From Desulfobacterales bacterium (lineage in GTDB: Bacteria > Desulfobacterota > Desulfobacteria > Desulfobacterales > JAHEIW01): a stretch of 64,000 bases of DNA. Of this stretch, positions 1 to 8,512 are shown one piece after another (position 1 is the stretch's first letter; every line of letters begins with the position of its first letter). Below the pieces are notes generated by a model. That model did not search any database. It saw nothing but the letters and a program-made list of their open reading frames with translations, and had not been told where the DNA came from. The position numbers and the translations under genes were made by a program. The stretch covers positions 622,815-686,814 of the forward strand of contig CP070746.1 in NCBI GenBank assembly GCA_020348305.1, read 5' to 3'.

Positions 1-123
1 ATTCGACAAAACTCTTATTCAGATGCTACACACATTATTGATTCAATTTTTGACACCTTGGACAAATTCATAAGCGGGGTGAAAATAGATGATGACATAA
101 CATCGGTGGTCATAAAAATGTAA
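1..123 (+). CDS. PP2C-type (SpoIIE/RsbU) phosphatase, C-terminal end only
   Basis: The window opens inside a reading frame that ends with TAA at 121-123. The 40 visible residues include the stretch VKIDDDITSVVIKM at the very end. An Asp-Asp-(Ile)-Thr motif followed by a hydrophobic beta strand is the usual end of SpoIIE/RsbU-type PP2C phosphatases, where the acidic residues bind the metal. Such enzymes dephosphorylate anti-sigma antagonists or act as output domains of response regulators. The N-terminal part lies outside the window, so the sensor domain is unknown. The family call rests on this short motif only. Confidence 0.6.
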   Translation: MRQNSYSDATHIIDSIFDTLDKFISGVKIDDDITSVVIKM

Positions 124-368
124 AATTGACCAAGTAAGTTAAAAAAGTCTGATAAATTATTAAAAATTATTACACATATATATGTCTATAGGCGCTAGAG
201 ATTCCAGCTATTAACAAAGGTTTTTTACAATTCTAAAACCTGCAATATCTCATAAGCGATATGCATTCGCCTGATTGTTTAGATCTCTGGAAGAGAAAGA
301 CCGGCAATATTGAGAACCTGCTGGGGAATCAATGACCGGGCGCAACCAGGATGTCTGCCGCGGACCCA

Positions 369-572
369 TTAAACGGGATACTTTTCTCTTAACTCTCTTT
401 TAAGAACTTTTCCATAGGCGCTTTTTGGCAGCGTTTCGAAAAATTCCACCGATTTGGGTTTCTTGTAGCTGGCAACATGCGCTTTACAAAAAGCGATTAT
501 TTCCGACTCACTGGATTTTGTATTTTCCTTCAGGACCACCACGGCTTTGACGGATTCGCCCCATAAAGGATG
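369..572 (-). pseudogene. C-terminal remnant of an acyl-CoA synthetase (AMP-binding family)
   Basis: About 67 residues on the minus strand match the C-terminal subdomain of ANL-superfamily acyl-CoA synthetases. They contain WGESVKAVVVLKE, then HVASYKKPKSVEF, and the A10-type motif LPKSAYGKVLKREL, whose Lys is the catalytic residue in the family. The N-terminal adenylation domain of about 400 residues is absent. The same frame runs upstream to 671 into an unrelated hydrophobic stretch, so the fragment has lost its own start. It is best read as a degraded gene end. A function is unlikely. Confidence 0.75.
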
Positions 573-1081
573 TATGCATTCCCTGCAAAGAAAAAAATGG
601 AAAAGGAGGAGTATAAATAAAACTACGGAAAGATAGGAATTTGTCAACCTTCGCATCGACTGATTTGACATCCCCTTTTCCCTTCAAGTTTTATCGCTTT
701 GAGGAAACAGGGCTGCTCGCCCGATGATCTGAAGATTTGATGAGCCAGCGTTCACGGGAATTGATGATGCGATCACTTTTAAAAAATGTCAAAATTTTGC
801 TTGACAGAAGATATAAATTGAATATTAATGAATTTTTGGGAAGGGCAAAAGCATGTCTATATTTGATGGAAATGAACATGAATGATAACGATCAAAGGGG
901 TAGATCCATTGAGAGAAAATAAAATAATGCGGATTTCACTCATTGGATCTTTGTGTGGTGAGAATACATCTAACGAAGGAGGTGAAAGATAAGAACATCA
1001 ATGAGGAATTATATTTTGGCGAGGAAAAATTACTTAAGAGAGAAACGCGGAAAGAGTAATTTATCTTTCAAGGAGGGGAAA
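573..1081. other. Non-coding stretch upstream of the ABC transporter operon
   Basis: No convincing gene is seen between the synthetase remnant and the binding-protein start. A 61-codon frame at 737-922 has no ribosome binding site and a composition unlike a real protein. The stretch holds one plausible sigma-70 promoter (801-828), which would give a leader of about 250 bases for the operon. Confidence 0.5.
801..828 (+). promoter_or_regulatory. Possible sigma-70 promoter for the ABC transporter operon
   Basis: TTGACA at 801-806 is followed after 16 bases by TATTAA at 823-828, in an AT-rich setting. It points toward the binding-protein gene. A perfect -35 box and a near-consensus -10 box make it plausible, but nothing else supports it. 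Confidence 0.4.
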
Positions 1082-2050
1082 ATGAAAAAGATAATTATTA
1101 TTTTACTATCGTTGTTTTTACTGATGTCCTTTGCTTTTAGTGCGAATGCCAAAAGCCTAAAATTTGCCTTTATGCCGGGAATTGCAGACCCTTTCTACTT
1201 TACCATGGAAAAAGGAGCCAAGGCTAAAGCAAAGGAACTAGGCGTACAACTTATCGTAGGAGAATTTCCCAAGGCCTGGGGGCCGGAATATCAGGTTCCA
1301 ATCCTAAAGGCCTTAGTTGCCCGGGGAGATATCGACTTGCTCTTTACTGCTCCCACCTCAACTGAAGCTTTGATTCCGGTATTGAAAGAAATTCATGATA
1401 GCGGCATCCCGGTTATTACAGTGGACACTTACATAGGAGATGGTGATTATTCCAAGCCGAGCAAATACAGTTTTCCTCTATCTTATATCGGAACCGATAA
1501 TTTCCTAGGCGGCCAAACGGTAGCCGGGGCCCTAGCTATCATGCTGAAGGGGAAAGGGAAAGTATTTCTTGAAAACACGAATCCTGATACGTCCAGTGTT
1601 ATAAACCGAGAAAAGGGATTCCGAGCAGGTCTAAAAATATTTCCTGATATGGAACTGGTCGGCGTAGAATATTGCCTGGATGTTCAGGAAACCGCGGCTG
1701 CTCAAGTAAGCGCAGCACTGCAAAAACATCCTGACCTTGCAGCAGTCTTTGGTGTCAATGTATTTAGTGCTCAAGGTGCATACCAGGCTGTGGCTCGTTC
1801 CGGGCTACAAGGGGCCGTAAAAATAGCGACCTGGGATGCAACCCAGACCCTTATCCAGGCTTTGAAAAAGGGTGAAGTAGACCTTATTTTGGCACAGATG
1901 CCGGCAGAAATGGGCGCTCTATGCGTAGAATGGGGTGTAAAATATCTCAAGGAAGGGGCCAAAATACCGCGAAAAGTTATACCTGGCTTCTTCATTTTCA
2001 CCAAAGACAATGTGAATGATCCTGAGGCACAACAATACATTTACAAGTAA
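1082..2050 (+). CDS. Sugar-type ABC transporter, periplasmic substrate-binding protein
   Basis: A 322-residue secreted protein of the periplasmic binding protein type 1 group (RbsB/LsrB-like, Peripla_BP_4). I chose ATG 1082 because AGGAGGGG lies just upstream (1071-1078) and because it directly begins a signal peptide (MKKIIIILLSLFLL, cleavage near SANA-K). The frame extends upstream to 1001 without such signals. The mature protein begins LKFAFMPGIADPFYFTMEKG, the usual first strand of ribose-type binders. It captures a small solute, probably a sugar or sugar-like signal, and delivers it to the two permeases that follow. A strong hairpin follows the stop. The substrate cannot be named from sequence. 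Confidence 0.88.
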   Translation: MKKIIIILLSLFLLMSFAFSANAKSLKFAFMPGIADPFYFTMEKGAKAKAKELGVQLIVGEFPKAWGPEYQVPILKALVARGDIDLLFTAPTSTEALIPVLKEIHDSGIPVITVDTYIGDGDYSKPSKYSFPLSYIGTDNFLGGQTVAGALAIMLKGKGKVFLENTNPDTSSVINREKGFRAGLKIFPDMELVGVEYCLDVQETAAAQVSAALQKHPDLAAVFGVNVFSAQGAYQAVARSGLQGAVKIATWDATQTLIQALKKGEVDLILAQMPAEMGALCVEWGVKYLKEGAKIPRKVIPGFFIFTKDNVNDPEAQQYIYK

Positions 2051-2086
2051 AAAGTGGCTATAGGGACCAATAGGAACGGTATAGGA

Positions 2087-2122
2087 TTAGACGATAGGGC
2101 GTAGACCCACCCTGTCGTCTAA
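2087..2122 (+). promoter_or_regulatory. Intergenic hairpin between binding protein and permease genes
   Basis: TTAGACGA at 2087 pairs with TCGTCTAA ending at 2122, and an inner AGGG pairs with CCCT, with one mismatch and a loop of about 10 bases. No T-run follows. It therefore looks like an mRNA-stabilising or partly terminating hairpin rather than a full terminator. Such hairpins commonly keep binding-protein mRNA in excess over permease mRNA. Confidence 0.65.
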
Positions 2123-2145
2123 GTAATTTTAAAGCAGAATTTTTT

Positions 2146-3246
2146 ATGAACGCGCCAGACCCTTCTATTTCTCTAAACCTAAACCCAAGCAGGCAAAGCA
2201 AAGTTTTCGGCTTTGTCGGTCGAAATTGGGCTCTGCTCTTTCTCCTCTTTATGATGATCATCTTTAGCTTCTTAGGAAAAAATTTTTTCGGTCTTAAAAA
2301 TTTTACCATTATTGTTTTAGGCGTCACCTCACTCCTCTTACTGGCCAGTGGAGAGACCTTTGTAATCATTAGTGGCGGGATCGACCTTTCTATCGGTTTT
2401 ATAATGGGATTTGTTTGCGTAAGCTCGGCTATAATTATGCGAGATTTGCATGCTGCCGGTTATTCCCAAACTGTCAGCATAATGGCTGGCTCTTTTATTG
2501 GGCTTTTGCTGGGGCTCATTCCCGGATTGATCAACGGGGTTTTGATTGCAAAGCTCAGGGTTCCTCCCTTCATTGCTACACTGGGTATGTGGGGTATTGC
2601 CAATGGTTTGGCCTGGCGGCTCTGCGAGGGCTTCCCCATCGCTTTTTTACCGCCCCGGGTAAGAGAACTCGGTATGGCCTATATTGCATATTTTTCTACT
2701 AAAAAAGGTTTTTCCTTGTTTCAGAAGCCGGTACTCACGGAACGTTCGGATATTTTGAGCCTAGTAAAAATTATCCCTCTGCCTGTGCTCCTAATCACGA
2801 TTATCTTGCTTATCTTTGCCTTCATTTTATCACGGACCAAGTTCGGTCAGCACACTTACTCTATCGGAGGGTCAGTCGATGCATCCATACGTGCCGGAAT
2901 TAATGTACCTATGCATCTCATTAAAGTTTATGTCATTTCCTCATTTTTTGCTTCCTGCGCGGGCGTACTCCTGGTCTTCAAATTAGATATGGGTGTCCAT
3001 ACCCAATATACCTCAAGCTATGAGCTTTTCGCTATTGCAGCGGTGGTTATTGGCGGGGCCAGTTTGATGGGAGGTCAAGGAAGTATCCTGGGCACGGTCA
3101 TCGGGGTACTCCTGATCGGAACCTTAAACAACGGCTTGATGATGATGGGATTACCGATTTTTTACCGCTACATCGCTGTCGGATGTATCCTCATTATTGC
3201 CGTACTTATTGATCAATTCTTCCCAGAGTTGGTGCACAGAGAATGA
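2146..3246 (+). CDS. ABC transporter permease, RbsC/LsrC family (first copy)
   Basis: A 366-residue integral membrane protein of the BPD_transp_2 family that includes RbsC, XylH and LsrC/D. Hydrophobic helices fill the chain from about residue 25. Family hallmarks include TFVIISGGIDLSIGFIMG near residue 67 and the coupling stretch GQHTYSIGGSVDASIRAGI. Its stop overlaps the next start as ATGA, so the two permeases are probably translationally coupled. It shares clear similarity with the next gene, so the transporter probably forms a heterodimeric channel rather than the RbsC homodimer. Confidence 0.87.
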   Translation: MNAPDPSISLNLNPSRQSKVFGFVGRNWALLFLLFMMIIFSFLGKNFFGLKNFTIIVLGVTSLLLLASGETFVIISGGIDLSIGFIMGFVCVSSAIIMRDLHAAGYSQTVSIMAGSFIGLLLGLIPGLINGVLIAKLRVPPFIATLGMWGIANGLAWRLCEGFPIAFLPPRVRELGMAYIAYFSTKKGFSLFQKPVLTERSDILSLVKIIPLPVLLITIILLIFAFILSRTKFGQHTYSIGGSVDASIRAGINVPMHLIKVYVISSFFASCAGVLLVFKLDMGVHTQYTSSYELFAIAAVVIGGASLMGGQGSILGTVIGVLLIGTLNNGLMMMGLPIFYRYIAVGCILIIAVLIDQFFPELVHRE

Positions 3247-4313
3247 TAGGAAATCAAAAAGCAAGACATATATTTCTCAGCCTGATCAGAAGATGGATTT
3301 TCTTTTTTTTTGCCGCTGAGATTGTGTTTTTCAGTATTACGGGGACCAACTATTTCAGTTTGAAAAATTTGCAGAATATTCTCCTTGCTTCCACCACGGT
3401 ACTCCTATTGGCAACCGGGGAGACTTTTGTGATTATTACCGGAGGCATCGATTTATCAGTTGGTTTTGTTGTCGGTTTAAGCTCTGTGGTTTGCGCCAAA
3501 GTTATGGTAGATTTGGAGGCGGCGGGCCTTTCACAGACACTGTCTATTTCTTCCGGCATTATAGCTGCCCTAATCCTCGGTCTTCTCCCGGGATTGGTCA
3601 ATGGCTTACTGGTGGCCAATTTCAGGGTTCCACCCTTCGTGGCGACTTTTGGAATGTATGGTATAGCCTATGGTTCTGCCGAAATTATTTGCAATAATGT
3701 TCCAGTCCATAATCTCCCCACTTCTGTAGCTTCTATGGGTCACGGATATCTTTTCTACTGGCTTCCCGGGAAGGCCTTTACTTTCCTTAGCAAGCCGGAG
3801 AATCTTACACGAATGGAATTGAAAGATTTGATCTCCATTATTCCCAATGTTACGATGATCACATTTTTAGCTATCGGTGTATTCGCCTTTATCCTGGCCA
3901 AGACAAAGTTTGGTCAACATACTTACGCTATCGGGGGCTGCACGACTGCTGCCGAAAGGGCCGGCGTCAACGTAAAAAACCATTTGATCAAAGTCTATAT
4001 GATTTCATCCTTTTTCGCCTCCCTGGCCGGGGTCATGTATGTTCTACGATTCATCACAGGTAGAGCACCGGCCGGCAGTGCACGTTTACTAGATGCGGTT
4101 GTGGCGGTGGTTATCGGTGGTGCCAGCCTATATGGAGGTACAGGAACAATTCTTGGTACTGTCATTGGCGCATTGATTATTGGAGCCCTTGAGATAGGCC
4201 TTGTCAATTTGGCAATTCCGACCTATAATCTGCACATCGCCGTGGGTTGTATCCTTATTCTTGCGGTTCTTGTCGATCAATTTTCTCCAGAACTGGTCCA
4301 TAGAGAGGATTGA
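3243..4313 (+). CDS. ABC transporter permease, RbsC/LsrD family (second copy)
   Basis: A 356-residue paralogue of the preceding permease, starting inside its stop codon (ATGA at 3243-3246). The same landmarks are present: TFVIITGGIDLSVGFVVG and GQHTYAIGGCTTAAERAGV. The pair resembles LsrC/LsrD of the autoinducer-2 importer in having two permeases, but LsrA carries two ABC domains while the ATPase here has one. That resemblance is architectural only and does not identify the substrate. Confidence 0.87.
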   Translation: MIGNQKARHIFLSLIRRWIFFFFAAEIVFFSITGTNYFSLKNLQNILLASTTVLLLATGETFVIITGGIDLSVGFVVGLSSVVCAKVMVDLEAAGLSQTLSISSGIIAALILGLLPGLVNGLLVANFRVPPFVATFGMYGIAYGSAEIICNNVPVHNLPTSVASMGHGYLFYWLPGKAFTFLSKPENLTRMELKDLISIIPNVTMITFLAIGVFAFILAKTKFGQHTYAIGGCTTAAERAGVNVKNHLIKVYMISSFFASLAGVMYVLRFITGRAPAGSARLLDAVVAVVIGGASLYGGTGTILGTVIGALIIGALEIGLVNLAIPTYNLHIAVGCILILAVLVDQFSPELVHRED

Positions 4314-4317
4314 TGAT

Positions 4318-5100
4318 ATGGTGGATAAGAAGGAACCTCTATTGGAAGTCAAGCGCATTACCAAAAAATTTGGCGGATTGACTGCTGTAGACAATATGGA
4401 TATGCAGATTTTTCCCGGCGAAGTTGTGGGGCTTTTGGGTGACAATGGCGCGGGCAAATCTACCTTGATTAAGGTCATCTCCGGCGTTTACCATGCTGAT
4501 GCGGGAGAGATCTTTTTTAAAGGCAAGCCTGTCCGCATAGGTAATCCTATGGAGGCGTTAAAAATAGGGATTGAAACCATTTATCAGGATCTGGCGCTGG
4601 CTGAAAATCTCAATGTCTATTCCAATATTTTTTTAGGCCGAGAAATGTTAAAAAAATTCTTAGGCCTCATCAAAGTGCTGGATCATGAATATATGCTCAA
4701 CGAGTCCAAAAAGGTTCTTGATCAATTAGAGATTGAGGTTCCTTCCTTAAGAAACAAGATTAGGACCTTATCGGGTGGTCAACGGCAAGCCGTTGCCATT
4801 TCTCGTTCTATTTACTGGGATGCAAAATTTTTAATCATGGATGAACCCACCGCAGCCCTGGGAGTCGTGGAACAAAAAAAGGTATTGGATTTGGTAAGGA
4901 AATTAAGTTCACAGGGCGTACCTATCATCATTATTAGTCATCAGCTTCATGATGTTTTTTCCGTGGCCGACCGGTTGGTCATCATGCGGCGGGGCAAAAA
5001 AATAGCTGAAAGAATCACGGCAAAGACAACTCCCGATGAGGTCGTGGGATTGATCGTTGGTACTTTGCCCGGCGATTATGATAATATCAATAATAATTAA
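4318..5100 (+). CDS. ABC transporter ATP-binding protein, single domain (FrcA-like)
   Basis: A 260-residue ATPase. I place the start at ATG 4318, four bases after the permease stop, with GAGAGGA upstream. The frame is open further back but overlaps the permease. Walker A is GDNGAGKST, the signature is LSGGQRQ, Walker B is FLIMDEPTAALG, and the switch His lies in IIISHQ. Only one nucleotide-binding domain is present, as in FrcA-type importers, so two copies would be needed per transporter. It powers uptake through the two preceding permeases. Last gene of the operon. Confidence 0.9.
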   Translation: MVDKKEPLLEVKRITKKFGGLTAVDNMDMQIFPGEVVGLLGDNGAGKSTLIKVISGVYHADAGEIFFKGKPVRIGNPMEALKIGIETIYQDLALAENLNVYSNIFLGREMLKKFLGLIKVLDHEYMLNESKKVLDQLEIEVPSLRNKIRTLSGGQRQAVAISRSIYWDAKFLIMDEPTAALGVVEQKKVLDLVRKLSSQGVPIIIISHQLHDVFSVADRLVIMRRGKKIAERITAKTTPDEVVGLIVGTLPGDYDNINNN

Positions 5101-5126
5101 GGTATAGCTATCTTTTAAATCTACCT

Positions 5127-5369
5127 TCATAACTCTGGGGCCAAAAATTCGTCTAACCGTTTTTCAGCGCCTTCAATGATTTCTTTCTGAAATCCGCTGA
5201 CTGAAACGGGAGGAACGTAAATGCCTGTAAAATAATCAAGTTCTCTTGCCACAAACAAAAGGTGAATTTCGGCCTTAAATTTATTTGCAACCATCAAAGC
5301 ATAAGGGGCGATCTTTGCAGATGATTCCGAAAGATCAACCGGAAACAAAATTTTTTTAAATTCTCTCAT
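5127..5369 (-). CDS. Truncated universal stress protein (UspA family)
   Basis: Eighty residues match only the N-terminal half of a UspA domain (usual length about 140-150): KKILFPVDLSESSAKIAPYALMVAN, then IHLLFVARE. The C-terminal half, with the G-x2-G-x9-G-S/T nucleotide loop, is missing because TGA comes at 5127-5129. Just beyond lies the end of the ABC operon. It sits 15 bases after the CBS-ACT gene and probably shares its transcript, the same CBS-USP order as at 58.0-59.7 kb. It is either a decayed copy or a nucleotide-binding-deficient half domain; decay is more likely. Confidence 0.7.
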   Translation of the reverse strand: MREFKKILFPVDLSESSAKIAPYALMVANKFKAEIHLLFVARELDYFTGIYVPPVSVSGFQKEIIEGAEKRLDEFLAPEL

Positions 5370-5384
5370 CTTAACCCTCCTTTT

Positions 5385-6062
5385 TTAAAACATTTCTCTT
5401 GTCTTATCCATATGATCCGCAATGTAGAGTAAGTTTGCTTTTTCCTTGAGCACTTCTATGAGCCTTAGCAGACTGGGACGATCAATATCATTTATGTGAA
5501 TGTAGACTTTTCGATAACCGTTTCCGGCTCTGCGCTGAGTGGAAAGAAAGTTTGATATGTGAGCCCCATAGTCCCTGATCGTATCGGTAATCTCGTTGAC
5601 GTTCTCTGGTCGGTCTGCAAGCTCCAAAGCAAGCTGAACTCCTTTTTTTCGCGCACCGGCAAGCGTAACAATATATTTGAATATATCTGTTTTCGTTATT
5701 ATCCCAACCATTTTTTCCTGCTCGTCAACCACAGGCACGCCGGAGATCTTATAAACCAGCAGCAACTCGGCAATCTCTTCGATGGTATTATTGTCGGGAA
5801 CTGTAATAGGATTTTTCGACATTACATCTCGGATTCTAGTTGGAGACAGGCCATCCTCAAGATTCGAAAGTTTTGCGGAAGTCGTGTCAGAATCTGTCGC
5901 TTTTATCAAATCACGCTCCGTGACGATACCTACAAGTTGATCCTTATTCATTACCGGCAGCATATGGATTTTGTGGTGATTTATTAATTTTATTGCTTCC
6001 GGGAGGATCGCATCGGCATCGATGGTTATTGCCGGGCTGCTCATCCAATTTTTAGCTAGCAT
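5385..6062 (-). CDS. CBS-pair and ACT domain protein (AcuB-like)
   Basis: 225 residues. Two CBS domains occupy about residues 1-145: MLAKNWMSSPAITIDADA with PVMNKDQLVGIVTERDLI, then DVMSKNPITVPDNNTIEE with GVPVVDEQEKMVGIITKTDI. An ACT-type regulatory domain follows (VQLALELADRPENVNEITDTIRDYGAHISN). This order is that of Bacillus AcuB. CBS pairs bind adenine nucleotides and ACT domains bind small metabolites, so the protein is probably a soluble energy or metabolite sensor with an unknown partner. Two close paralogues lie at 57237-57932 and 59022-59699. No sigma-54 promoter was found for this copy, unlike the 59.7 kb one. Confidence 0.88.
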   Translation of the reverse strand: MLAKNWMSSPAITIDADAILPEAIKLINHHKIHMLPVMNKDQLVGIVTERDLIKATDSDTTSAKLSNLEDGLSPTRIRDVMSKNPITVPDNNTIEEIAELLLVYKISGVPVVDEQEKMVGIITKTDIFKYIVTLAGARKKGVQLALELADRPENVNEITDTIRDYGAHISNFLSTQRRAGNGYRKVYIHINDIDRPSLLRLIEVLKEKANLLYIADHMDKTREMF

Positions 6063-6240
6063 TTTTGTTCCTTTTTTTATTTGAAAAAGTTTTATTCAAA
6101 GGATTGCCTAATTGATGAGGCACTCTTTCCCCACACTTCGGGCAAATACAGTCACCGCCGGGACCTGCGCCAAATCCACCACCACGCCCTCGGCCTCCGT
6201 CTTGCGATCTTCCCATGCCCCTACCTGTTCCGGGACCTCG
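6052..6240 (-). pseudogene. Remnant of a small Gly/Arg-rich protein with a CxxC zinc motif
   Basis: An open minus-strand frame reads GRGRGGGFGAGPGGD, then CICPKCGERVPHQ, ending in a low-complexity Lys/Asn tail that overlaps the CBS-ACT start. It resembles small MG-rich proteins of anaerobes that end in a CVCPxCG-x-PH segment and a second CPxCG pair. Here the second Cys pair is missing, and the frame opens after TAA without a start codon until an internal ATG. I read it as a broken gene. It could still be a 46-residue peptide from that ATG. Confidence 0.5.
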
Positions 6241-6569
6241 GAGATAAATTGTCTGATAGCGTTAATCTTAAGCGGCCCTCTCTAGATGGTTGCCGCATCT
6301 TTGTTTTCTCCCATGAGGGTTTCAATTGAAATTCCTGGGCGCGAAGATAACGATTCGAAACAAAATATTCTAAAATAATTTAAAAGGAGAAGTTTTGAGA
6401 CGACGCTTGAATTTGTTCACCTTTCTCAGATAAGCAAGTTCTGGAAAAGATGATGACAAAGAATATTTTAAAAGCTTAATCTCTAGGCAGAAAAGATGGA
6501 CTGCCCTTCCAACGAAAATGGTCGATCCCATATACGTAAACGTAAACACGAGGCTGATAAAACTCGGTA
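6241..6569. other. Non-coding stretch, nothing recognised
   Basis: No frame, hairpin or promoter on either strand looks meaningful. The setting between two broken genes suggests it is part of the same decaying segment. Confidence 0.5.
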
Positions 6570-6960
6570 TTATTCATGAATTCTCCTATGTTCCCGGTAC
6601 TCATGCATCTCGATTAAATGTGCCAAAGAAGCCATGAAGGAATCAGAGATGAACGGCTTTTCGATGAAACCCTGAACTTTTAACTTCTTCGCTTCAAAAA
6701 CAACCTTGTCATTTCGATAGGCGGTAATGAGAACCTTGATGGCACCCGATTGGGCATTTTGAGTGCGTTTGAGAAATTCCAGACCATCCAATCCCGGTAA
6801 TTTATAATCTACTATGATAAGGTCATAGGTCTAGTCTTTGAATTCAGCCAGGCCCTCTTCAGCCGTCTCAAAGACCATCAATTGACATCCTTCGGCTTCG
6901 AAGAAAATACTCAACGAATCTCTGATCCACTCATCATCATCTATGAGTAGAATTTTCATG
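6570..6960 (-). pseudogene. Response-regulator receiver, broken by a frameshift and a stop
   Basis: Starting at ATG 6960 the minus strand reads MKILLIDDDEWIRDSLSIFF, an ordinary receiver start with the acidic pocket DDD. One extra C then shifts the frame near 6900. In the shifted frame the sequence continues EAEGCQLMVFETAEEG, meets TAG at 6833-6831, and resumes as TYDLIIVDYKLPGLDG with the phospho-acceptor Asp. It then runs KVLITAY to the conserved Lys of EKP. One insertion and one nonsense change are both needed to restore the protein, so it is a pseudogene. Only the part after 6791 still has a start codon. Confidence 0.8.
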
Positions 6961-7210
6961 GTTCTGAGTTTGTCAAATACATCCATTATCAGACTTGCTT
7001 TTGCTTCTTTAAAGGGGACACATTTCTTTTTTATCCGAATGAATAAACCCGTGATGAAAATACTTTCAATCTACACTGATAGCACAAGGTGTGCGAACAC
7101 CATTAAAATAAGTTAATTAACTAAATATCAATTACTTATATAGATTGTGCTCATCAGATCATATCACCAAGCGATGGAATTTAGAAAAATTACGAAACAT
7201 CTTTTCGCAG

Positions 7211-8086
7211 TTATTCAAATCTTATAATTCTTCCAACGCCCACATTGATAAAATCATTACCATATTCATTTTTAAACAACTGCCTGCTCAAATCCCCTGA
7301 GCAATGACATGGGCCGACATGTTTTACGCCTGATCTTCTGAAGTACAAAACGATTTCTTCTAATTCAGGTTTATTCATTCCGGCCAGATGGAATCCGCCC
7401 ATCACCAGCAATATGTCAGCTCCGATCAAATCTCCAGCTGTGTTTATGATTTTTACAATTCCCGGATGGGCACATCCGGTGATGACGATGATTCCTTTGT
7501 CGGTGTTTATAACCACTGATTGCTCTTTGATCCCTGATCCTAATAGCCCGGTTGAATAAACACCTCTACAGATATTTATGGCGTCATGTACCTGTGTCGT
7601 TTTTACGCCGGAGTTTTGGAGTCGGGATTGAAACTCCTGCGGAAAAGAGTGAGGAAAATAAATCCTAACCTTCTTATTTTTTTTAATGCATTCTTCGAGT
7701 CCGCCGGTATGGTCTCTATGAATATGGGACAATACGATAATATCTATTTCTTCAGGATCAATTCCCAACTGTCGCATGTTGGCTATTAATACGGAACCAT
7801 TACCCCCGGAATCAAAAAGGATCGTTTTTTCCGTTCCCCTGATCAGGCATGAAAATCCCCAGGAGGTTAATAATCCCTCCTTATAGGGATTATTATCGTA
7901 AACAATTGTAAGGCTGAGATTTCTAATGCTAATCGGAGACCTATTTCCGAAGTACTTGTTCATAGTGGGCTCTTTTGCGGTCCTTCCTGTTTTTATTAAT
8001 ATATTGCTGTTTAACAATGTACCGGTCATCCCAGCCAATAATAAGACAATTAAAGCGCTAATCGTTTTCATATGAATATTTTTCAA
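7211..8086 (-). CDS. Exported MBL-fold metallo-hydrolase (COG1237 type)
   Basis: 291 residues with an N-terminal signal or membrane anchor (MKTISALIVLLLAGMTGTLL; the second Met, residue 6, may be the start). The metallo-beta-lactamase core follows: FDSGGNGSVL, the metal motif SHIHRDHTGG, then TGCAHPGI, GGFHLAG and a final GPCHCSG. This pattern matches the COG1237 branch that includes proteins named for methanopterin synthesis, whose reactions are poorly known. Export of such an enzyme is uncommon. A sigma-54-type promoter lies about 190 bases upstream. No neighbour suggests a substrate. Confidence 0.8.
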   Translation of the reverse strand: MKNIHMKTISALIVLLLAGMTGTLLNSNILIKTGRTAKEPTMNKYFGNRSPISIRNLSLTIVYDNNPYKEGLLTSWGFSCLIRGTEKTILFDSGGNGSVLIANMRQLGIDPEEIDIIVLSHIHRDHTGGLEECIKKNKKVRIYFPHSFPQEFQSRLQNSGVKTTQVHDAINICRGVYSTGLLGSGIKEQSVVINTDKGIIVITGCAHPGIVKIINTAGDLIGADILLVMGGFHLAGMNKPELEEIVLYFRRSGVKHVGPCHCSGDLSRQLFKNEYGNDFINVGVGRIIRFE

Positions 8087-8512
8087 TCAAAAGCCCATTA
8101 CGAAAACGAAAATGGATTCCTGGAGGTTCCGATCTTGCAGAGCTATATCAGTGTCCTTTTTGGATGCACTATCTATTTAAGTAACCGTCGCCTTTCTCGT
8201 ATTCTGTATACCCCGCTGCTGATCATAAATCTGAAAGTCGTTAAACATCTTCATACCCTCTTATTAACTGGTTAGCATGAAATATGCCACATTATTGGAG
8301 TTTTGATAGTTTTAATAACTTCAAATCTTTAGATTTAAGGTTGTAACAACAACATTCCTGTGGTTAGCCAGGTTTAGAAAAATTTCGAAATTTCATTTCG
8401 TAAATTTTCGAATAGCTGTCTGGGAGAGAAAGTTAAAAAGATTAATAGGAATAATCCAGGCTAAAGGCTTTTGATCGAAAGGAAGATTAAATGTGAAGTG
8501 TTGAGACCGATG
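8087..8512. other. Intergenic region upstream of the MBL hydrolase gene
   Basis: Holds a sigma-54-type promoter (8274-8290) and, further from the gene, AT-rich inverted repeats around 8375-8415 (TTTCGAAATTTC, then GTAAATTTTCGAA) that could bind an activator. They do not match the 26-base element found at seven other promoters. No coding frame is convincing. Confidence 0.5.
8274..8290 (-). promoter_or_regulatory. Sigma-54 promoter candidate for the MBL hydrolase
   Basis: On the minus strand the sequence reads TGGCATATTTCATGC, with GG and GC separated by exactly 10 bases as sigma-54 requires. It lies about 190 bases before the start at 8086. The shared 26-base upstream element is not present, so a different activator would be needed. 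Confidence 0.55.

Noticed and set aside
218-241. AGGTTTT and AAAACCT inverted repeat as a terminator for the first gene.
   Set aside because: The stem is AT-rich and no T-run follows on either strand.
737-922. A 61-codon plus-strand frame upstream of the ABC operon.
   Set aside because: No ribosome site, odd composition and overlap with a likely promoter.
6831-6833. In-frame TAG in the receiver pseudogene as a possible pyrrolysine codon.
   Set aside because: A frameshift is also present in the same gene and pyrrolysine has no reason to occur in a receiver; decay explains both.
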